A program made the translations under genes and the position numbers. A stretch of 64,000 nt of DNA from Myoxocephalus aenaeus (lineage: Eukaryota > Chordata > Actinopteri > Perciformes > Cottidae), in NCBI GenBank assembly GCA_038501785.1, contig JBAMJR010000189.1, forward strand, positions 273,501-337,500, in the 5' to 3' direction. Positions within the stretch are counted from its first letter, which is position 1. Each line of letters starts with the position of its first letter. Shown here piece by piece: positions 22,803 through 33,017 of this stretch. Below the pieces are notes generated by a model, which worked only from the letters and a program-made list of their open reading frames with translations, was not told the origin of the DNA and searched no databases.

Positions 22803-24166
22803 TGTGGCAGAAGGCCGCTCTTGTCATTGGCTGGGGCAGCGGCACACCCCTTAATCAAAAGTGCCTCGCTGGCCAATCGCAGTGCGTGGGCCACCCATAA
22901 AATCTACAGGGATTCCCTCGGGCCCCTCACTGACGTCAAGCGCGTGTCCGGCTTCCCCCTCGTTGAACTTCCGCACGGTCGCAGTCAATCCCTGGGGCTC
23001 CCCCTCTTCCTGCACCGTAGACGCACTGCAGATTTGTGTTGGTGAGTTCTGTGTAGCTCTAGCGTTTATAGTATTAGGTGTCATGATAGTAACAACCTGC
23101 TCATATAGCTGCGGTGGCAGCAGTACACGGCCTCCTCCCCCCTCCGTGAATCGGACGACTATTGCCTGATCGGTAGGTAGCTCCCATCCGTTAGTTTATA
23201 TAATTTGGCTATTCTTATTCTATTAATTCGCTGTCATCCCTTGCACAGGGGACTACGTTGTTGGCTGGCTCTGGGCAGAACGCCGCCACAAAATGGCTGT
23301 TGCTAACCGCTCACCTCCGTTGTAGAGCGCTGCTGTTTTGCCTTCCGGCTCTGTTTTGCTTCCGTTTGACGGGTTCGGTTACGGCTGTACTGCCAACCGG
23401 CGGTTGATCCCCTGCGGTTTCGCTCCCGGCTGCGTCAGACTGGCAGCGCCGGCATACCGGCTCCAACAAGGAAGGGTGACGTCCCCAGCCTGGGTTCTAA
23501 CGAACACTCCTTCCTTATACTGAGCCCTTTTTACTGTGTTTTACGAGCATTATTGTGGTTGTTTGGTCTTTCCTCCTTTTCCTTCTCTTTTGTTTGAGCT
23601 TGAGTAAATTGTGTTTTTTTGTGTTGTAGGGGCTGCTATCCCAAGGTGGCGAGGCTGGTGCCGCCGGGTGCGGGTCTCTCCTTGTGTGCTGTGTGGTTTT
23701 TCGGTTACCCCGGGTTCCGACCCTCACGTGTGGCTGTGTGTGTGAGTGTGGTGTGCACGTGTGAGTGGGGTGTCCCTTTTTTGCTTTTTGGGCCCCGCAC
23801 CTGCACTGGTTACCCTCTCGCCACTGGTGGGGTGCAGCCCTACACCTTCTTTTATATCTGACGAGTGTTTTATTTAGTATACTGTTTTATTTAAGTATAC
23901 TGTTATATTTAGTATAGTGTTATATTTAGTATAGTTTGTTATTAGCATAGTGTGTCTTTTGAACCGCTGTGGTAAAATAAAAGATTGTTTTGTATACTGG
24001 AACCACGTCTCTGCCTAAAAATCTGTAAAGTGAACCTGAGTGTCCTCGGAGTCCTGCATTTGGCGGGCAAACTGAATCTTCCGGTGTAATTCCGGAGGTG
24101 GCGTTGTCGGGCACCATAAATATTCAAATCAACGAAAACAACTTAGTCCGACCCCCTCTCGCCACA
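22803..24166 (+). repeat. 5' LTR (1,364 bp)
   Basis: It begins TGTGGCAG and ends CGCCACA, so the ends are TG...CA with a short inverted repeat TGTGGC/GCCACA. A TATATAA box lies at 23197-23203 and AATAAA at 23976-23981, giving a plausible promoter and poly(A) site. Compared with the right LTR it has expanded copies of an AT-rich minisatellite (23870-23945) and lacks 10 bp near 24115. Substitutions noted: G/T near 22830 and C/A near 23003. Confidence 0.95.
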
Positions 24167-24168
24167 TT

Positions 24169-24186
24169 TGGCGTTGTCGGCAGGAT
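24169..24186 (+). other. Primer-binding site, tRNA-Ser-like
   Basis: TGGCGTTGTCGGCAGGAT begins 2 bp after the LTR. Its complement, ATCCTGCCGACAACGCCA, ends in CCA. It matches the 3' end of a serine tRNA as I remember it (AGA isoacceptor family) except for one position. The primer identity is therefore an inference. Confidence 0.6.
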
Positions 24187-24414
24187 TTGCGCTTTGAAAG
24201 CGGAGACGTGTGTTCCATTCTTTTCTTTGTTTTGTTACAGTAAATGTTAATTGGTGTATTGTGTTATTTCTCTTCGATAAAGGCAAAACAGCAGCTGGTT
24301 CTTGGAGTTTCTGGTGAGTTTGTGGTAAAGTATTTGGCTAACCTATTTTTTTGTTCTTTACTTTAGTGCTAATTCACCTCAGTAGAGTCCTCCTTCATTA
24401 ACCCTCCTGTAGTA

Positions 24415-25470
24415 ATGGCAGAAGATCTGCAAGAGTTGCGGGCCCTAATTGCCCAGTTGACAGCAGATAATGAGAGGCTACGCCAGGAACAGGATTCCAC
24501 CCTCCCTGGCCCGAGTACTAGTCAGCCTACCTCGGCGCCACCTACGGCTCCTGTCAATGCTAATGCCCCTGTCACAGAGAGGCTAGTGTTCATGCCCCGA
24601 GACAGGAAATGCCCTATGTTTAGGGGCCGGTCAGGTATAGGGTTGAATGAGTGGAGTGAGGAGGTGAACGCATGTATGAGGGCACGCAGGTTGTCTACCT
24701 CCGATCAGGCATTCTTTTTGTTTGATCACTTGGAGGGAGAGGCACGTGAAGAAATTAAGTTTCGCTCTAGTGCAGAACGAGGGGATCCCGATAAAATAAT
24801 TGCTGCGTTACAGGGGTTGTACGGGTGTTCCGAGTCGTATGTAGCCTTACAGGAGGCCTTCTTCTCCAGAAAACAAGAAGAAGGGGAGACCTTACAAGAG
24901 TTCTCCCTCGCTTTGCTGAGCCGTATGGAGGCTGTAAAACAGCGTGCACCTAGCGAGATGCTAAATGCGGAAGTGTTGTTGAGAGACCAATTTGTGGAGC
25001 ACGTTTTCGATGGCGCCCTCCGTCGTGGCTTAAAACAGTTCGTACGGGGAAAGCCGACCGCAGCGCTGCTTGACGTCAGGGGGGAGGCAATAAGGTGGGA
25101 ACAGGAAGGTTTGCCAGGTGGCATGAGAGGCCGAAGTCACTCTGTTCCCTCAGTCCTTGGTATACAGTACGGTGTTCAGGGTGGGTCCCCAGAGATGGTT
25201 AGCTCGGCCCAGTGGTCTGAAATGAGCGGCATGTTGAAACAACAGCAACAACAGTTAGATCAACTTACTCAAAGCATTGCGCTTTTGCAGGACTCTCAAC
25301 CGCGCAATCGTGTTCCTCGCCAGGGCCCCATAATATGCAGGCGCTGTCAACAGCCTGGTCACTTTGCCAGAGAGTGCAACGGGTTGCGCGCACCGCCCCA
25401 CCTTCAGTCCTCACAGGCTCCGCCCCAGTCTGGTAGGCAGTCCCATCCAGCTCAGGCTTCGGAAAACTAG
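24415..25470 (+). CDS. gag: Retrotransposon Gag
   Basis: 351 codons from ATG 24415 to TAG 25468-25470. The N-terminus forms a likely coiled coil (EDLQELRALIAQLTADNERL). The middle is the retrotransposon gag fold, with LNEWSEEVNAC and FFLFDHLEGEAREEI followed by the EEGETLQEF region. Near residue 305 is a CCHC zinc knuckle, CRRCQQPGHFAREC, that binds the element RNA. It would form the particle in which reverse transcription occurs. The stop codon is immediately preceded by GGAAAAC at the overlap with pol, discussed under findings. Start chosen because it is the first ATG after the primer-binding site in an uninterrupted frame. Confidence 0.93.
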   Translation: MAEDLQELRALIAQLTADNERLRQEQDSTLPGPSTSQPTSAPPTAPVNANAPVTERLVFMPRDRKCPMFRGRSGIGLNEWSEEVNACMRARRLSTSDQAFFLFDHLEGEAREEIKFRSSAERGDPDKIIAALQGLYGCSESYVALQEAFFSRKQEEGETLQEFSLALLSRMEAVKQRAPSEMLNAEVLLRDQFVEHVFDGALRRGLKQFVRGKPTAALLDVRGEAIRWEQEGLPGGMRGRSHSVPSVLGIQYGVQGGSPEMVSSAQWSEMSGMLKQQQQQLDQLTQSIALLQDSQPRNRVPRQGPIICRRCQQPGHFARECNGLRAPPHLQSSQAPPQSGRQSHPAQASEN

Positions 25471-28400
25471 CACCCACCGGACTGCAGAGTCACAGTTCGG
25501 TTGGGCCCTCTACTGGCTCCGGGTTTGTTCAGAGTGTGGCAGCGGAATACTCCAAGTTGGTGTCCTCGTGTCCACATATGGATGTTGACATGGGTGGAAT
25601 TAAGGTGCCTTGCTTGATGGACACAGGGTCCATGGTGTCTACTGTCACCGAGAGCTTCTTCCTCCAGCACTTTGAGCCGTGGGGTCAAGAACGACTCCAA
25701 TCTTGCCACTGGCTGGAGCTTAGAGCGGCTAATGGGTTGCCCATTCCTTACATTAGTTACCTTGAACTAGACGTAGCGCTTTGTGGCAAGTCGATGCCAC
25801 GCTGTGGGGTGTTAGTCGTAAAGGACCCCCCCGGTGGTTTGCCTCGTCCGGTCCCTGGTGTGTTAGGGATGAACGTGATCCGCAGGTGCGACAGAGAGCT
25901 TTTTGGGCAGCATGGCCAAGCTCTGTTTGATTTCCCCCCAGTATCAGGAGCACCAGAGTCTCTCGTGGATGCGCTGCAAAAGTGCCATAGTGCCAGTGTG
26001 CAGGCCCCGTTGGGTATTGCAGGCAAAGTGAAGCTCCGGGGTAAGAAGGCTTGTCGTATCCAAGGCGGCACGATGCAAATAGTGGCGGCTACGTGTGCGG
26101 CGCAGTACTCGGGTGCCACTGTGTTGTTCGAACCCCCGGAAACTGGCTTACCCGCAGGGCTGCTAGCATCACCTGCTTTGGTTCGGGTGATACGAGGCAC
26201 AGCCTACATACCGATTGTTAATGTGGGCACCACTGATGTGTTGCTTTATCCCCGCACCATTGTAGGCACCTTGGATACTGTTAATGTTGTCAGTCTGCCC
26301 ACAGGAGTCACAGAGAAGCCATCTAGTGTAGCCACAGTGGCATCTCAGTCCGTTCTTCCAACGGTGACTGACCAGCTAGAGGCCATTGACCTGTCTTCCT
26401 TGTCGGCGGAAGAAAAGGATCAGGTGAGGTCTCTTCTTGGGAAGTACACTTCAGTATTTTCTGCGTATGAGGGAGATTTGGGTTGTACCAACTTGATCGC
26501 CCATGACATTCCGCTCTTGGATGACGTCCCTGTAAGACAACGCTACAGGCGTATTCCGCCATCAGAGTATGAGGTAGTAAAAGAGCATATCAATCAGCTA
26601 TTGGAAGCACAGGTAATCAGGGAGAGTAGCAGTCCCTATGCTTCCCCGATCGTTCTGGTGAAGAAGAAGGATGGTAGTCTGCGCCTGTGCGTGGACTACC
26701 GCCAACTTAACAGCAAGACCAGAAAGGATGCTTTTCCTTTACCTCGTATCGAGGAATCTCTGGATGCACTGACAGGTGCTCGCTGGTTTTCCACCATGGA
26801 CCTGGCTAGCGGGTATAACCAGGTCCCAATGGCTGAGCAAGACAGATCCAAGACAGCATTTTGCACCCCATTTGGTCTGTTTGAGTGGAACCGCATGCCC
26901 TTTGGGCTCTGCAACGCCCCCGGTACTTTCCAGAGGTTAATGCAACGTCTATTCGGTGACCAACAGTGTCAGTCTTTACTTCTCTACCTTGACGACATTG
27001 TGGTTTTCTCTTCCTCAGTAGAACAACATCTGGAGAGACTAGAGATGGTACTGGTTCGGCTGCAGCAGGAGGGTCTTAAGGCGAAACTCTCCAAATGTGT
27101 GTTTTTCCAGAAGGAAGTGCTGTACTTGGGTCATGTCATCTCGGACAAAGGTGTCTCCACCGACCCGAGCAAGATCGAGGTTGTGGCTAACTGGCAGCCG
27201 CCCTCTACGGTCTCTGAGCTGCGGTCATTTCTGGGGTTTGCCAGCTATTATCGTCGCTTTGTAGAGGGCTTTGCCAAGCTGGCAGCCCCTCTCCATAAGC
27301 TAGTGGCAGAGCTAGGAGGCACCAAGGCCAGACGGAGGGCAGGGTCAGACGTTCGTGAGAAGTGGACAGAGGAGTGCCAGTGTAGTTTTAGTGTGTTAAA
27401 AACCAAACTCACCACTGCACCTGTCCTGGCCTATGCTGATTTCTCCTTGCCCTTCATCCTTGAGGTGGATGCAAGCTTTGGCGGGCTAGGGGCGGTGCTC
27501 TCCCAGGAGCACGGAGGTAGAGTTAGACCGATAGCATATGCCAGTCGAGGTCTGAAACCCACTGAGCGCAATATGCAGAACTATAGCTCGATGAAACTCG
27601 AGTTCTTGGCACTGAAGTGGGCCATGACCGAGAAATTCAGGGAGTATTTGCTCGGCCATAAGTGCCTTGTTTACACGGACAACAATCCATTGAGTCATTT
27701 GTCATCGGCTAAGCTTGGCGCGACCGAACAACGGTGGGCAGCCCAACTTGCATCCTTTGATTTTGAGTTAAAGTACAGGTCGGGGAGAAGCAATCAGAAT
27801 GCTGATGCCCTCTCCCGGCAGTATCCACCAGGTGAGCTGGACATGGAAGCCATGGTGCCTGGCACCTTGCTTCCGGAACCATTACAGCGGGCATTGCAGT
27901 TGGGGAAGGTTGAGGCAACCCAAGCTGCTGTTTCGGTCTTGCCCAATCGCACACTGTCTGACCTGTGTTCTCTCCAGCAGGCTGACCCAGTTATACAGGA
28001 AGTCGTGTTATTCTGGAGGCAGAAGCAGCGTCCTAACCATGAGGAGCGGAAACAGTTATCTCAACCCGCATTGGTGCTGCTCCGACAATGGGACCGCCTG
28101 GTTGAGCAGAACGGGGTCCTATGTCGCCGGATTTTCCGCCCTGATGGTGCAGCGGCAACATTCCAACTGCTGCTGCCAGCTGTCTTAAAGAACGAGGTTC
28201 TAACGGGGGTTCATCAGGAGCACGGCCATCAAGGCGTGGAAAGAACGTTGGAGCTCTTGCGAGCTCGTTGTTACTGGCCAGGTATGTCCTCTGCGGTGGC
28301 AGCCTGGTGTCAGGCCTGTGAAAGATGCCAAGTGGCCAAAGACACCCAGCCAGCTACACGTAGCTACTTGGGGCATTTATTGGCTTCCCGGCCTAATGAG

Positions 28401-29654
28401 ATTGTAGCCATTGACTATACGGTGTTGGAACCTGCCCAGAATGGATTGGAAAATGTTCTGGTGATGACAGACATTTTCAGTAAATACACAATGGCTATTC
28501 CCACCCGTGATCAACGTGCCTCTACAGTGGCCAAGGTTTTGGTTGCAGAGTGGTTTTACAAGTTCGGTGTTCCTGCCCGCATACACTCAGACCAGGGCCG
28601 CAACTTTGAAAGTTCCCTGATCCAGCAGCTGTGTAGCCTTTACGGTATGGAAAAGTCTCGCACCACTGCCTACCACCCGGCCGGTAATGGGCAATGCGAA
28701 CGTTTCAATAGAACTCTCCACAACTTGCTGCGCACTCTACCAGTCTCTCGAAAGAGAGATTGGAATTCTTGCCTGCCACAGGTACTATACTGCTACAACA
28801 CCACTCCCCATCAGGCAACTGGTGAATCTCCATTTTTCCTCATGTTTGGTCAAGAACCTAGGCTGCCAGTTGATTTCCTGCTGGGCAGAGTTCAAGACCC
28901 GGTTGGAGGAAACGTCCATGAGTGGATCCAGGAGCACCAGGCTCGTCTGCAGGTAGCCTTTGAAGGGGCTAGGGAGAGGTTGAGGTTGGCCGCAGAGTGC
29001 CGAAAGAAAAACTATGACCAGCATGTTCGAAGTGCTCCTTTGGAGAAAGGTCAGCTGGTGTTGTTGAGGGATTTTGGTGTGAGGGGACGTCACAAAATCC
29101 AGGACTTGTGGTGCCCGGTGGTGCATAGAGTCCTGAAGGCACCCAAGGATGGTGGCCCAGTGTACACCATTGCACCTGCGGATGACCCCAGTAAAACCAA
29201 GCAAGTCCATCGTAACCGGCTAAAGGCACGGGTTGGAGCAGACTCTCCAGGTCGCGTCTCCACCAGTGGCCCGGGTTCCATGGACATGCTGCGCTCTGAG
29301 GACGAGTCCTCATCCGATGGTGAGTTGTGGAGGCCGCAGCAGGAATGTCCTCCAGCCACACCAACCACCCTTGGGCCGCTACCCCCATCATTTGACCCGG
29401 CCTCCACGGTGCCAGACCCCGTAGTAGTGACCACTATGGCGACAGATCAACCATCTGCCTCCGGGGCTGGCCCACCAGCCAGTCACCCTGCCCGTGGTGA
29501 TGTGCCAGCACGTCGGACCGTACAGTCAACTGCTGGTCTCCACTCAAATGTGCACCATCTACCCAGATCAGTGGAGAGCATTGCAGACAGGTCTGCAAAT
29601 CCCCCTGGTCCAGTTTCTAATGCATTGTTTGCTGTGTTCAGGCCCTGGAGTTAG
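25437..29654 (+). CDS. pol: Retrotransposon Pol (PR-RT-RNaseH-IN)
   Basis: The pol frame is open from just after a TAG at 25434-25436, overlapping gag by 34 nt in the -1 frame. There is no ATG near its beginning, and an in-frame GTG at 25536 is not a credible start. Domains in order: aspartic protease with CLMDTGS, reverse transcriptase with LCVDYRQLN, MPFGLCNAP and the catalytic YLDD, RNase H with LEVDASFGG and VYTDNNPLSH, and integrase. The integrase has an H-x-H...CxxC zinc region (HQGVERTLE to CERCQVAK) and the D-D-E triad in AIDYT, HSDQGRNFE and GQCERFN. A proline/serine-rich tail follows without a chromodomain. All catalytic residues are present. Expression most likely uses -1 frameshifting as a Gag-Pol fusion. 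Confidence 0.94.
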   Translation, partial: AVPSSSGFGKLAPTGLQSHSSVGPSTGSGFVQSVAAEYSKLVSSCPHMDVDMGGIKVPCLMDTGSMVSTVTESFFLQHFEPWGQERLQSCHWLELRAANGLPIPYISYLELDVALCGKSMPRCGVLVVKDPPGGLPRPVPGVLGMNVIRRCDRELFGQHGQALFDFPPVSGAPESLVDALQKCHSASVQAPLGIAGKVKLRGKKACRIQGGTMQIVAATCAAQYSGATVLFEPPETGLPAGLLASPALVRVIRGTAYIPIVNVGTTDVLLYPRTIVGTLDTVNVVSLPTGVTEKPSSVATVASQSVLPTVTDQLEAIDLSSLSAEEKDQVRSLLGKYTSVFSAYEGDLGCTNLIAHDIPLLDDVPVRQRYRRIPPSEYEVVKEHINQLLEAQVIRESSSPYASPIVLVKKKDGSLRLCVDYRQLNSKTRKDAFPLPRIEESLDALTGARWFSTMDLASGYNQVPMAEQDRSKTAFCTPFGLFEWNRMPFGLCNAPGTFQRLMQRLFGDQQCQSLLLYLDDIVVFSSSVEQHLERLEMVLVRLQQEGLKAKLSKCVFFQKEVLYLGHVISDKGVSTDPSKIEVVANWQPPSTVSELRSFLGFASYYRRFVEGFAKLAAPLHKLVAELGGTKARRRAGSDVREKWTEECQCSFSVLKTKLTTAPVLAYADFSLPFILEVDASFGGLGAVLSQEHGGRVRPIAYASRGLKPTERNMQNYSSMKLEFLALKWAMTEKFREYLLGHKCLVYTDNNPLSHLSSAKLGATEQRWAAQLASFDFELKYRSGRSNQNADALSRQYPPGELDMEAMVPGTLLPEPLQRALQLGKVEATQAAVSVLPNRTLSDLCSLQQADPVIQEVVLFWRQKQRPNHEERKQLSQPALVLLRQWDRLVEQNGVLCRRIFRPDGAAATFQLLLPAVLKNEVLTGVHQEHGHQGVERTLELLRARCYWPGMSSAVAAWCQACERCQVAKDTQPATRSYLGHLLASRPNEIVAIDYTVLEPAQNGLENVLVMTDIFSKYTMAIPTRDQRASTVAKVLVAEWFYKFGVPARIHSDQGRNFESSLIQQLCSLYGMEKSRTTAYHPAGNGQCERFNRTLHNLLRTLPVSRKRDWNSCLPQVLYCYNTTPHQATGESPFFLMFGQEPRLPVDFLLGRVQDPVGGNVHEWIQEHQARLQVAFEGARERLRLAAECRKKNYDQHVRSAPLEKGQLVLLRDFGVRGRHKIQDLWCPVVHRVLKAPKDGGPVYTIAPADDPSKTKQVHRNRLKARVGADSPGRVSTSGPGSMDMLRSEDESSSDGELWRPQQECPPATPTTLGPLPPSFDPASTVPDPVVVTTMATDQPSASGAGPPASHPARGDVPARRTVQSTAGLHSNVHHLPRSVESIADRSANPPGPVSNALFAVFRPWS

Positions 29655-29701
29655 CTGACCGTCTTTGTGGGCTTGTCTGTTCCATCGTCGGGGCGTCGAT
29701 G

Positions 29702-29718
29702 CAAGAAGGAGGGGTAGA
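29702..29718 (+). other. Polypurine tract
   Basis: AAGAAGGAGGGGTAGAA, purines apart from one T, ends one base before the right LTR. This is the expected primer site for plus-strand synthesis. Confidence 0.75.
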
Positions 29719-29719
29719 A

Positions 29720-31057
29720 TGTGGCAGAAGGCCGCTCTTGTCATTGTCTGGGGCAGCGGCACACCCCTTAATCAAAAGTGCCTCGCTGGCCAATCGCAGT
29801 GCGTGGGCCACCCATAAAATCTACAGGGATTCCCTCGGGCCCCTCACTGACGTCAAGCGCGTGTCCGGCTTCCCCCTCGTTGAACTTCCGCACGGTCGCA
29901 GTCAATCCCTGGGGCTCACCCTCTTCCTGCACCGTAGACGCACTGCAGATTTGTGTTGGTGAGTTCTGTGTAGCTCTAGCGTTTATAGTATTAGGTGTCA
30001 TGATAGTAACAACCTGCTCATATAGCTGCGGTGGCAGCAGTACACGGCCTCCTCCCCCCTCCGTGAATCGGACGACTATTGCCTGATCGGTAGGTAGCTC
30101 CCATCCGTTAGTTTATATAATTTGGCTATTCTTATTCTATTAATTCGCTGTCATCCCTTGCACAGGGGACTACGTTGTTGGCTGGCTCTGGGCAGAACGC
30201 CGCCACAAAATGGCTGTTGCTAACCGCTCACCTCCGTTGTAGAGCGCTGCTGTTTTGCCTTCCGGCTCTGTTTTGCTTCCGTTTGACGGGTTCGGTTACG
30301 GCTGTACTGCCAACCGGCGGTTGATCCCCTGCGGTTTCGCTCCCGGCTGCGTCAGACTGGCAGCGCCGGCATACCGGCTCCAACAAGGAAGGGTGACGTC
30401 CCCAGCCTGGGTTCTAACGAACACTCCTTCCTTATACTGAGCCCTTTTTACTGTGTTTTACGAGCATTATTGTGGTTGTTTGGTCTTTCCTCCTTTTCCT
30501 TCTCTTTTGTTTGAGCTTGAGTAAATTGTGTTTTTTTTGTGTTGTAGGCTGCTATCCCAAGGTGGCGAGGCTGGTGCCGCCGGGTGCGGGTCTCTCCTTG
30601 TGTGCTGTGTGGTTTTTCGGTTACCCCGGGTTCCGACCCTCACGTGTGGCTGTGTGTGTGAGTGTGGTGTGCACGTGTGAGTGGGGTGTCCCTTTTTTGC
30701 TTTTTGGGCCCCGCACCTGCACTGGTTACCCTCTCGCCACTGGTGGGGTGCAGCCCTACACCTTCTTTTATATCTGACGAGTGTTTTATTTAAGTATACT
30801 GTTATATTTAGTATAGTGTTATATTTAGTATAGTGTGTCTTTTGAACCGCTGTGGTAAAATAAAAGATTGTTTTGTATACTGGAACCACGTCTCTGCCTA
30901 AAAATCTGTAAAGTGAACCTGAGTGTCCTCGGAGTCCTGCATTTGGCGGGCAAACTGAATCTTCCGGTGTAATTCCGGAGGTGGCGTTGTCGGGCACTGA
31001 CCTTTAATAAATATTCAAATCAACGAAAACAACTTAGTCCGACCCCCTCTCGCCACA
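29720..31057 (+). repeat. 3' LTR (1,338 bp)
   Basis: Begins TGTGGCAG and ends CGCCACA like the left copy. TATATAA box at 30114-30120. It has an additional AATAAA near 31007, in a 10-bp stretch missing from the left LTR, besides the AATAAA at about 30858. It is followed by the TTAT duplication at 31058-31061. Confidence 0.95.
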
Positions 31058-33017
31058 TTATGTATGTGACTACAGCTTTCTAATAAATGTAGCAGTCAAA
31101 TGCAAGTTTACCTCTTTAGTGGTGTAACATTGCATGGACATACTAAAGTACAAGTACCATAACAGTGTACTTAAGTACAACACTCAGGACAGACAGGATT
31201 GTTTTATTTTAATAGACTCAGAACAAAGTCCAGTCTTGCGATAGAATCTTCTATCTGCTTGCGTTTCATTTACAAGCAAGGCTGATGTGAGCTCTTTATA
31301 TATTTGCAGTAAACAGCAGCAGGCATCAGGGAGGACGCAAGGCCTGACGGGTTCAGACGTGCAGTTGCTCGTCAGGTCTGGCAGGCCCTGATAGGAGTCC
31401 TGGTCCTCAAGACAGAGGTCACACTCCGGACATGATGTCCCTCAACTGAAGTCCAGCAAGAAGGGAGAAAAAGGCAAAGCAAGAGTGTCTGAATAAAACG
31501 AGTCAACAGGTTTATTTTCTCTGGTTTATCATGTTTGAACTTTTACTAAATAACACTATGTATACAATGTTTTATCCATCTTAAATTATGACAATTTATA
31601 AAATAAAAAAAAAACTACAAACATTTGTATGAAATTGCTTTCATACAATAACCCAACGTACAGAGTTTTAGGATCATAGTTTATAGACGATATAAAAGAT
31701 GGCCGTGCAATGAATTCCAGGAGACTAATATGGTTTAGCCACATCTAATTTCCATCAGGTTGGTAGAGTGACCCGTCAGTTTGAGATGTCATCAACTGCA
31801 GAGAATAATAAGATGACAGTGCAGGTTTTTCCTCGACGTTCCCTCCAGATCCAGATCCAAACTTTCACCGAGGGTCAAAAGCCACTTCCTGTAAACAAAA
31901 CCAAAAGAAACCTTCACTGACCGCTCACAGAATCAACCGTTCTGTTGTGGACTTCAGTGAACTCGCTTCACCTTAAACTACCGGTATGTCTCATCCATCT
32001 TATTCCTGTGACGTTCAGAGGATTCCCTCCAAGATCGTCACAGTCGGCCTGGAGACAAAGAGACAGCGGTCCCACTCGTCATGTCATTACCTCATACCGA
32101 GGGTCCTTCATCAACAACACAAAACTAAAAAATAAGGTTTGTTTAGTAATTTTTTTCCTGTGCCAGAGTATAAAAAATAAAAAAAAGTCACGGTTTCCCA
32201 AGTTTTCTGGGAACACTGCAGTATGAATGCAAAAGCCCAAGAGTGAGGCATTGTATTAGTACGTGGTGTTAAGGGGCAAGAGTTTAAACTGTGCCTACCT
32301 CGGGTCTACTGGATGCTGCACGTCTTCCAGGGAGGACTTACCATGAACTGGCCTCTCCTGCACTGTGTCTAACAACCTACAAAGAGCAAAAATGCTAAGA
32401 ATACCAACACTGCATGCAATTTGTGGTATACAACATATATATGAGAAGACAGACAACTGACTTATTTGTAGTGTGAACGCGACAGAGGAAATGAAAGATG
32501 GAAAAAGACTGGAGAATAATTGTTCGCATGAGCCGCCGCAAAGCACATTTGATTTGAGGGGAAAAAAAGTGATTGGCTTGACACAAGGAAGGCAACGGAC
32601 TGCAGAGGACGCCGCGCGGAGAAACTTTCAGAGGGCCACAGAGGTGACGTGAGAATCAAAATCGACGACTCAAGAAAGTAGCGATGGATTTGACCGTAGC
32701 AAACGTCGGGTGAACAGCCGCAAAAAAAGAAATTGCCTCCCCTCCCACACTTTGTGCATGTTTTTGTTTTACCCAGTAGTCTCACTGGAGTTGACTGGGG
32801 CTGGCGAAAAAGTCACCCACCATGTGTCAAGAGGATGAACTCTGAAGGGTGTGAAGAGTGAAGCACGTGAGGAGATTTAACGCCTGGGTATTACGAAGTA
32901 TATCTGGTCTGGTGAATGGTGGCTACCTGCCGAGTAAGACACACAAAAAAAAGAAAAAAAGGCCTACCACAACGAGGAAGAATTTCACAGTTAAAACGGA
33001 GTTTTTGGTTTGATTTG
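31058..33017. other. Spacer with probable displaced tifa poly(A) signal
   Basis: Starts with the right TTAT duplication and then AATAAA at 31082-31087, probably the original tifa poly(A) signal. On the minus strand, paired acceptor/donor signals at about 32342-32375 and a donor near 32293 could mark a non-coding transcript, but no protein domain supports a gene. Confidence 0.35.

Larger units (their letters stand above)
22803..31057 (+). mobile_element. Complete Ty3/gypsy LTR retrotransposon
   Basis: An 8,255-bp element flanked by TTAT duplications. The order is LTR, primer-binding site, gag, pol, polypurine tract, LTR. Pol order is protease, reverse transcriptase, RNase H, integrase, which defines Ty3/gypsy (Metaviridae). 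I see no envelope gene and no chromodomain. Both long frames are open, and the LTRs differ by two substitutions plus small indels, so the insertion looks recent and possibly competent. It lies in the same direction as tifa, 445 bp after its stop codon. Confidence 0.95.

Noticed and set aside
22803..24166. Several 60-100-codon frames within the LTRs
   Set aside because: They recur in both LTRs, on both strands, and have no domains or ATG contexts; they are by-products of GC-rich LTR sequence.
25536..25538. GTG as start of pol
   Set aside because: The frame is open further upstream to 25437 and there is no reason for a GTG start in a eukaryotic element; the extended frame overlapping gag is better explained by -1 frameshifting.
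32342..32830. Minus-strand multi-exon gene
   Set aside because: Splice-like signals exist, but the frames have no domain or consistent phase; kept only as a possible non-coding transcript.
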